A stretch of DNA of 64,000 bases from Sulfurospirillum diekertiae (GTDB lineage Bacteria; Campylobacterota; Campylobacteria; Campylobacterales; Sulfurospirillaceae). The position numbers and the translations under genes were made by a program. Numbering within the stretch: the first letter of the stretch is position 1; each line of letters opens with the position of its first letter. The notes beneath the pieces were generated by a model. It made no database searches. It had not been told where the DNA came from and was given only the letters and a program-made list of their open reading frames with translations. Below, piece by piece: positions 58,998 to 64,000 of the stretch. The DNA lies in NCBI RefSeq assembly GCF_002309535.1, contig NZ_CP023275.1:62001-126000 (forward strand). Direction: 5' to 3'.

Positions 58998-60124
58998 AAC
59001 CCAAGCTCCGTCAATAAGACTGAAATAATCGCATCCATCGCAATAACCCAAAAGATAGCATTGACAACGCTAATGGTGGTGTATTTACCCACGCTCTCGG
59101 TACTACTATCAATCTGAAAGCCACGGAAACAGCCAATTGTTGCAATGATACATCCAAAAATAGGTGCTTTAATAAGTCCAATGATCAGATGTTTTAGCGC
59201 AACCGTTGCTTTGATACGGTCAATAAATTCGACAAAACTGACATCCAGCTTTGTGGTTGCAATCACCATACCGCCAAAAACAGAGACAATATCTGCAAAG
59301 AAGACTAAAAGAGGTAAGGAGATAATCAGGGCAAAAAGACGAGGTAAAACTAAAAAATTCCACGGTGAAAATCCCATAGAGCTCATAGCATCCACTTCAT
59401 CGGTGATTTTCATAACACCAATTTGTGCAGCATAAGCAGAGGCACTTCGCCCCGCTATGACAATGGCCGTTAAAAGGGGTGCAAGCTCACGTACGGCTGA
59501 AATAGTCACCATCTCGACAATAAAAATATTTGCACCAAATTTTTCCAGTTGCGTTGCCCCTTGATAAGCAATAACAATACCGATTAAAAAAGAGGTCAGT
59601 AAAATAATGGGGAGAGCCCCAGCGCCACTTTGTTCGACATGATAAAGCATTGCTTTAAGGCGAATTGTCTGTGGCTTAAGAAATGCCGCGAGTACAAAAT
59701 GCGCAAGTTCACCTGTAAAAGAGAAGAAGGTAGCGAGGGTTTTATAACCTTCAAAGGCAAGTCTTCCAACATTCTCAAGGTAAGAGAGTATAAAAATTTC
59801 TTTCGGTTCTTGAATTTTTTCTTTGGGATAGTGCATCTCACAGACGCTTAAAAGCTTTTCCAAAGAGGTGCTTGCTCCAATTTTTTCGACGGTACAGTCC
59901 TGTGCTTCAAGTTGTTTTACATGATGCAAAATCAGCATAATTCCATACGTATCAAAATCTTTAATCCCTGCGAGATCAAAGGTATAAGTTGCTTTTGGTT
60001 TACATGTAAGCGTGTTTAATGCAAGTTCCAGCTTTTGAATCGATTCTTTGACCCAAACACCCTGCAATGCAACACTAAAATGATCATCATTTTGTGTTAT
60101 TTGCAGTGAGGGTTCTCTTTTCAT
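58994..60124 (-). CDS. MlaB-MlaE fusion: STAS domain plus MCE-transporter permease
   Basis: A 376-residue protein. Residues 1-100 are a STAS-like domain (TFDLAGIKDFDTYGIMLIL), which is the separate MlaB in E. coli. Residues 120-376 form the MlaE permease: LTSFLIGIVIAYQGATQLEK, VRELAPLLTAIVIAGRSASA and DEVDAMSSMGFSPWNFLVLP are signature blocks. It heads a minus-strand run of eight tightly spaced genes down to 54330. The Campylobacter counterpart is IamB. Confidence 0.93.
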   Translation of the reverse strand: MKREPSLQITQNDDHFSVALQGVWVKESIQKLELALNTLTCKPKATYTFDLAGIKDFDTYGIMLILHHVKQLEAQDCTVEKIGASTSLEKLLSVCEMHYPKEKIQEPKEIFILSYLENVGRLAFEGYKTLATFFSFTGELAHFVLAAFLKPQTIRLKAMLYHVEQSGAGALPIILLTSFLIGIVIAYQGATQLEKFGANIFIVEMVTISAVRELAPLLTAIVIAGRSASAYAAQIGVMKITDEVDAMSSMGFSPWNFLVLPRLFALIISLPLLVFFADIVSVFGGMVIATTKLDVSFVEFIDRIKATVALKHLIIGLIKAPIFGCIIATIGCFRGFQIDSSTESVGKYTTISVVNAIFWVIAMDAIISVLLTELGL

Positions 60125-60148
60125 TACACCACCCTATTTTTTTGTTCC

Positions 60149-60157
60149 ATTATAACA
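60149..60157 (-). promoter_or_regulatory. extended -10 promoter of the MCE operon
   Basis: On the minus strand TGTTATAAT (60149-60157) lies about 25 bases before the ATG of the permease, with AGGGTGG as Shine-Dalgarno. It is divergent to the msrA promoter 50 bases away. Confidence 0.65.
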
Positions 60158-60201
60158 TAATTATATTACTCGAAATGGCATAGAAAGGTTTTAGATCAGG
60201 A

Positions 60202-60225
60202 TGTTATAATCATTGAAAAAAGGAG
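60202..60225 (+). promoter_or_regulatory. extended -10 and first Shine-Dalgarno of msrA
   Basis: TGTTATAAT at 60202-60210 and AAGGAG at 60220-60225, 7 bases before ATG 60233. The leader is short (about 20 bases). A second AAGGAG at 60293-60298 serves an in-frame ATG at 60305. Confidence 0.65.
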
Positions 60226-60232
60226 ACTCAAC

Positions 60233-60832
60233 ATGAAAAAAGCATTTTTTTTAAGTATGGCTCTTTTAATAGTTAATACGCATTTTTTCGCAAAGGAGAA
60301 TTTGATGAAAACTGAAGTTGCAACACTTGGTGGTGGATGTTTTTGGTGCTTAGAGGCTGTTTTTGAAGAAACACGAGGTGTTGTGGATGTGGTGAATGGT
60401 TATGCAGGGGGAGATGTTAAAGCCCCAAGTTATGAGCAAGTCAGTCGTGGTACAACAGGACATGCAGAAGTGGTCCAAATCACGTTTGACCCAGCTATTA
60501 TTTCCTATGAAGCATTACTCAAAATATTTTGGCTTATTCACGATCCAACTTCTCTTAATCGCCAAGGCAATGATGCAGGAACACAGTATCGCTCAGTTAT
60601 CTTTTATCACGATGTAAATCAAAAAGAGAAAGCAGAGGCTTCAATCAAAGAATTTTCGAGTAAATTTACCAAACCCATTGTGACTGAAATAAAACCTTTA
60701 GAAACGTTTTACAAAGCGGAAGCCTATCATCAAGACTATTTCAAGAATAACCCAAATCAAGGGTACTGTATGTTTGTTGTCTCGCCTAAAGTAGCACATT
60801 TTAAGCATGAATATCAAGATTTGGTAAAGTAG
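60233..60832 (+). CDS. msrA: peptide methionine sulfoxide reductase A, with secreted and possible cytoplasmic forms
   Basis: A 199-residue MsrA that repairs methionine-S-sulfoxide. The catalytic motif LGGGCFWCLEAVF lies near residue 37; GYAGGDVKAPSYEQVSRGTT and HDPTSLNRQGNDAGTQYRS are conserved. The N-terminus (MKKAFFLSMALLIVNTHFFA) is a signal peptide, so this form is exported. An internal ATG at codon 25, with its own AAGGAG at 6 bases, would yield a signal-less cytoplasmic enzyme starting MKTEVATLGGG. A TTTACATGTAAA follows the stop. Confidence 0.94.
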   Translation: MKKAFFLSMALLIVNTHFFAKENLMKTEVATLGGGCFWCLEAVFEETRGVVDVVNGYAGGDVKAPSYEQVSRGTTGHAEVVQITFDPAIISYEALLKIFWLIHDPTSLNRQGNDAGTQYRSVIFYHDVNQKEKAEASIKEFSSKFTKPIVTEIKPLETFYKAEAYHQDYFKNNPNQGYCMFVVSPKVAHFKHEYQDLVK

Positions 60833-60918
60833 CCAAATCCTTTACATGTAAAGATTTTTATCTCAAAATTTTTTCACAAAATGCTACAATTTTTTTATAT
60901 TACATGTAAAGGTTTTCA

Positions 60919-61317
60919 ATGCAAGCATTACAACAATTTTTTGAAGCAAACGATCGATTTGCAAAGCTTTTAGGTTTTCAAATTGAAGAATTTAATGTTG
61001 GTGTGGCAAAAGTCAGTGCTATCATCAAAGCGGAGCATCTTAATGCGGCTAATGTCGTGCATGGAGGATTCTTGTTTTCGCTCGCTGATTATGCGTTTGC
61101 ACTAGCATCCAATTCTCATAATAAACTCTCTTTAGCCATCAGTGCTAACATTATGTTTCAACACGCAAAGCCAAATGGGAAGCTCTACGCGTATGCTAAA
61201 GAGCTTAGTATTGGAAATAAAGTCGCTACGTATGAAGTGCGAATAAGCGATGAAAACGATAGTGTGATTGCAACGTACACGGGGACTGTTTACCGAAAAG
61301 ATAGCAATGTTATCTAG
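60919..61317 (+). CDS. PaaI-family hotdog thioesterase
   Basis: A 132-residue hotdog-fold protein: HLNAANVVHGGFLFSLADYA near residue 40 carries the acyl-CoA thioesterase signature (V-x-HGG with the following D), and LSLAISANIMFQHAKPNGKL follows. Substrate unknown, by analogy aromatic or medium-chain acyl-CoA. It is bracketed by three copies of the TTACATGTAA palindrome. Confidence 0.87.
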   Translation: MQALQQFFEANDRFAKLLGFQIEEFNVGVAKVSAIIKAEHLNAANVVHGGFLFSLADYAFALASNSHNKLSLAISANIMFQHAKPNGKLYAYAKELSIGNKVATYEVRISDENDSVIATYTGTVYRKDSNVI

Positions 61318-61332
61318 CTTTTACATGTAAAG

Positions 61333-61938
61333 CTAAAAGGTATGAATAAGCCCTCGTATACCGTCGATAAACATCTGTACGGACATCATTAAAAGGAGCA
61401 TTCCCATCAAACGCTCTAAGGCCGAAAGTCCTTTTTCCCGAAGCAGTTTATACAATAGTGGCGAGAGGTACATAATCAGCGCAGAGACCAACCACGCAAG
61501 TAAAAGTGCACCAAACAGTTTTCCCGTAGCATCTGCATGAGATTTCCCCAGCACTAAAAGTGTCGCCAGTGTTGAAGGTCCTGCAATGAGAGGCATGGCG
61601 ATGGGCACCATAAAAGGTTCTTTGGATGAGCCATAAAGTCCACTACTTCCTTCCTCTCCAGGAAAGATCATCTTAATACCAATCACAAAAAAGATCACTG
61701 CTCCTGCGATACGTACTGATTCTGTTTCCAGATGAAAGATGTTTAAAAAGAGCTCACCTCCAAAGAGAAAAAGCGTTAAGATAGCGAGCCCAAAGATCAT
61801 TTCACGGATAATGATCCTTCTTCTTCGTTTGATATCAACATCTTTCAAAATCGAAAGAATAATAGGGACTGCGCCAAAAGGGTCGATCACAAACATTAAC
61901 AGTATAGCTGTTGAGACAATTGAAAATTCTGCGTTCAT
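61333..61938 (-). CDS. MarC family (UPF0056) integral membrane protein
   Basis: A 201-residue membrane protein with six predicted helices. FVIDPFGAVPIILSILKDV and VPIAMPLIAGPSTLATLLVL are MarC signatures. It differs clearly from the copy at 2851-3489, so it is not a recent duplicate. It begins 14 bases after the chemoreceptor gene. Confidence 0.9.
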   Translation of the reverse strand: MNAEFSIVSTAILLMFVIDPFGAVPIILSILKDVDIKRRRRIIIREMIFGLAILTLFLFGGELFLNIFHLETESVRIAGAVIFFVIGIKMIFPGEEGSSGLYGSSKEPFMVPIAMPLIAGPSTLATLLVLGKSHADATGKLFGALLLAWLVSALIMYLSPLLYKLLREKGLSALERLMGMLLLMMSVQMFIDGIRGLIHTF

Positions 61939-61951
61939 TTATTTCATCCAA

Positions 61952-63643
61952 TCATGTTCTAAATTCAGAGAGTTTGAGGTTTAAGGTTTCCGTCATGCGG
62001 CTTAAGTGTTCTGCTGCACTAGCGATTTCTTCGACACTTCTAGCATTTTGAGAAGAGATGTCGTTAATTTGAGAAACATTATTAATCATCGACTCAATGT
62101 CCGAGCCTGTTTTGAGATAGTTTTCAGCCGTTTTGTCTGAAACTTTTGTTGCATTACCCATGACATGGAACATATTGTTTATTTTTGTTTCAACCTCGCT
62201 AGCCGTGGTTGCAAGTGATTCTACTTTTTTAGAATTCGATGTCATTTGATCACTGCTATCTGCAATAGCTTGAACGATCACATTAATCGTTGCATTGATT
62301 TCTTGGAGACTCTTTTGGGTGCGTTCCGCAAGTTTTCGTACCTCATCGGCAACAACGGCAAAGCCACGTCCCTGTTCACCTGCACGTGCAGCCTCAATAG
62401 CCGCATTCAGTGCAAGTAAATTGGTTTGGTCGGCAATATCCCCAATGACCACTAATATCTCTTTCACTTGGCTTGCATCTGAGCTGAGTTGTTGGACGCG
62501 GTGTGCTAGTTCAATTTCGATAGTGGCACTCGTTTGAATATCTTTGGTCAGTTCCAGTATCGCTCTGTTGGCTTCCGTAAGATAGCTATTGGCTTTAAGC
62601 AGTTCTTCTTTCCCCGCCTTGGCTTCGCCCATGCCTATATGCATCTCATCTTTCAAGGTATTGGCTTTGGTCGTTGTATTTCCTACTATGTTCATTGAAG
62701 TCTCAACAGCTTTTCCTACTTCTAAAGACGTAGAGGAGAGTTCATGGGAAATAGAGGAATTTTCGTTAGAGAGGTTCTTTGCCTCACTGATTAAGAGGCG
62801 CACTTTTTCGATAAAACGGTTGATACTATGACTCGCTTGTGCGATTTCATCATTTCCCGTTATCTCAAGTTTTTGTGTTAAATCGCCATCACCACTGGAA
62901 AGGTTGTCAGCTTTACTAATCAGATCATTGAGTGGATTTGAAATAGTTTTTTTAATAATCATAGCAGTAGCCACAATGCTAAGAATCACCAGCACTAAAG
63001 AAATAAGTAGAAAAGAGCGAATTTGAGAGGCAACATTATCACCAATTTGTGTTTTAAGTTTTCCTACCTCTGCTTCTACATTGTCAACATAAATGCCAGT
63101 ACCAATTGTCCATTTATAAGGTTCAAAAGGTACGGAATACGCGAACTTCGCAAGCGCTTTGCCATCTTTGACTTTTGGGAAAAAGTATTTAACGAGACCA
63201 CCGCCTTTTTGCGCTGTTTCTATGAGTTCCTTAACAAAAAAGACCCCGTTGGGATCTTTAAGTGTGCTTAGGTTTTTACCTTGGAGTGATTTATTGGTTG
63301 GAAGCATAACATTGGTTCCGTCGGGCTCATAGATAAAAAGATAACCACTCTTGTCATCAAAAAAGCGTAGTCCATCAAGTTGTTCTACAATCGTTTCTTT
63401 AATTTTTTCATCGGATGTCCCTTGGGCTTTTTCTGCTTTATAGATTGCATTAGCACTCTGTTGCATCATTTCCAGAATGGTTTTGAGTTCATTTTCATAA
63501 AAAGAGTAGGCACTCTTTTCGTAATCGTTTATAAACATGCCAGCATTGTTTTTAGTATTGGTGTAAGAGATACCAATTAAACAGGCACCTAAAATGAGGA
63601 GAGAGAGGATAAGAGAGATTAAAATTCGTGTCGAAATTTTCAT
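61952..63643 (-). CDS. methyl-accepting chemotaxis protein with single Cache sensor
   Basis: A 563-residue chemoreceptor: membrane helix ([20 protein letters not shown]), periplasmic sCache-type domain ([39 protein letters not shown]), second helix near residue 215, HAMP ([20 protein letters not shown]), and the signalling hairpin tip [20 protein letters not shown] with [19 protein letters not shown]. The ligand is unknown. ATG 63643 behind AGGAGGC. Confidence 0.94.
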   Translation of the reverse strand: MKISTRILISLILSLLILGACLIGISYTNTKNNAGMFINDYEKSAYSFYENELKTILEMMQQSANAIYKAEKAQGTSDEKIKETIVEQLDGLRFFDDKSGYLFIYEPDGTNVMLPTNKSLQGKNLSTLKDPNGVFFVKELIETAQKGGGLVKYFFPKVKDGKALAKFAYSVPFEPYKWTIGTGIYVDNVEAEVGKLKTQIGDNVASQIRSFLLISLVLVILSIVATAMIIKKTISNPLNDLISKADNLSSGDGDLTQKLEITGNDEIAQASHSINRFIEKVRLLISEAKNLSNENSSISHELSSTSLEVGKAVETSMNIVGNTTTKANTLKDEMHIGMGEAKAGKEELLKANSYLTEANRAILELTKDIQTSATIEIELAHRVQQLSSDASQVKEILVVIGDIADQTNLLALNAAIEAARAGEQGRGFAVVADEVRKLAERTQKSLQEINATINVIVQAIADSSDQMTSNSKKVESLATTASEVETKINNMFHVMGNATKVSDKTAENYLKTGSDIESMINNVSQINDISSQNARSVEEIASAAEHLSRMTETLNLKLSEFRT

Positions 63644-63753
63644 AATAGTGCCTCCTTGATTTATAAGTGTAACACTTTATTCTATCATAAACAAAGTTTA
63701 AATATATCAACGAAAAGCGCTACAATGGCGGCTAAAAGAGTTTAGGAGAAGAT

Positions 63754-64000
63754 ATGAACCATTATGGTGAGTTGTTACGTAACAATGCAACACTCCGAAG
63801 ATTGAGTGTGATTCAGCTCATCTGTTACTTTGGCGCATGGTTTAGCCATATGGCCATTTATACATTACTGATAAGTCTTGACGCTCCTGTTTGGGCACTG
63901 AGTACCGCAGCAGCGTTTACATTTTTGCCATCAATGCTTTTAGCTCCTTTTAGCGGAGCGATTATTGATAAAGTCAATACCAAAAAATTTATGCTTTTTT
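63754..64000 (+). CDS. MFS transporter, N-terminal part (cut by window edge)
   Basis: Open from ATG 63754 (TTTAGGAGAAGAT upstream) to the edge. The 82 visible residues include the first two membrane helices (LSVIQLICYFGAWFSHMAIY; STAAAFTFLPSMLLAPFSGA) and the loop motif GAIIDKVNTKKFM typical of major facilitator proteins (D-x-x-x-R/K-K). TACAAT at 63720-63725 is a possible -10. Substrate cannot be told. Confidence 0.75.
   Translation, partial: MNHYGELLRNNATLRRLSVIQLICYFGAWFSHMAIYTLLISLDAPVWALSTAAAFTFLPSMLLAPFSGAIIDKVNTKKFMLF

Overview
The window is chromosomal DNA of a Campylobacterota (Epsilonproteobacteria), most like Sulfurospirillum. The evidence is moderate-to-high AT content, a stand-alone FlhB C-terminal homologue (FlhX) after a FliK-like gene, RNase J behind ksgA, a UPF0323 lipoprotein / ATP-grasp / D-2-hydroxyacid dehydrogenase / YajQ cluster laid out as in Campylobacter, a DUF1104 protein, and an MCE transport operon with a STAS-permease fusion. 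Assignment to Sulfurospirillum is inference. Almost everything is housekeeping; no phage, IS element or CRISPR array was seen.

Layout. 1-1090: remains of two antitoxin-like genes beside a four-tRNA operon (Gly-Leu-Cys-Ser, minus strand). 1.1-8.5 kb (plus): ilvD-marC-small Cys-rich protein, then galU, pyrG and recJ. 8.5-18.5 kb (minus): pcm, a C-N hydrolase, and an interleaved ribonucleotide reductase locus in transcription order purB, nrdA, racemase, nrdD, a separate 54-residue glycyl-radical peptide, nrdG, nrdB. 18.6-22.7 kb: rluD-like gene, FAH protein, rlmN, nucleoside phosphorylase-like gene and hisF, with two perfect parS sites inside coding sequence. 22.8-31.1 kb (plus): ksgA, RNase J, kpsF, rluB-like, rarA, fliK-like, flhX, ABM protein. 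31.1-36.4 kb: YdcF-like, purM, coaE, dapF, Bax-like glucosaminidase, prfA, rpsT. 36.8-41.9 kb (plus): glmM, lspA, tRNA-Val, thrS, infC, rpmI, rplT. 42-44.5 kb: ccoG with a degenerate resolvase-like regulator, then rpsU. 44.6-51 kb (plus): coiled-coil HTH protein, UPF0323, ATP-grasp, dehydrogenase, yajQ, a membrane protein, eptC-like and dgkA. 51-60.1 kb (minus): a two-subunit bd-superfamily oxidase with a covalent heme c tail and a structured leader, a small cytochrome c, and a long colinear run mlaE-mlaF-mlaD-lipoprotein-DUF1104-response regulator-kinase-cytochrome. 60.2-64 kb: msrA with two start sites, a thioesterase, a second marC, a chemoreceptor and a truncated MFS gene.

The most interesting signals are: (1) a dispersed palindrome, TTACATGTAA, present 23 times in both genes and spacers; (2) two exact parS sites 2.3 kb apart, suggesting a ParB-loading region near the replication origin; (3) a class III ribonucleotide reductase whose glycyl-radical domain is a separate peptide; (4) a bd-type oxidase lacking a CydB-like subunit and a quinol loop but carrying CXXCH, preceded by a 99-nt hairpin that looks like an attenuator; (5) a resolvase-fold protein lacking the usual catalytic serine, co-transcribed with ccoG; (6) two Shine-Dalgarno/ATG pairs in msrA that would give secreted and cytoplasmic forms. 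Start sites were chosen by eye from ribosome-binding sites; all family calls come from motif recognition, without database searches.
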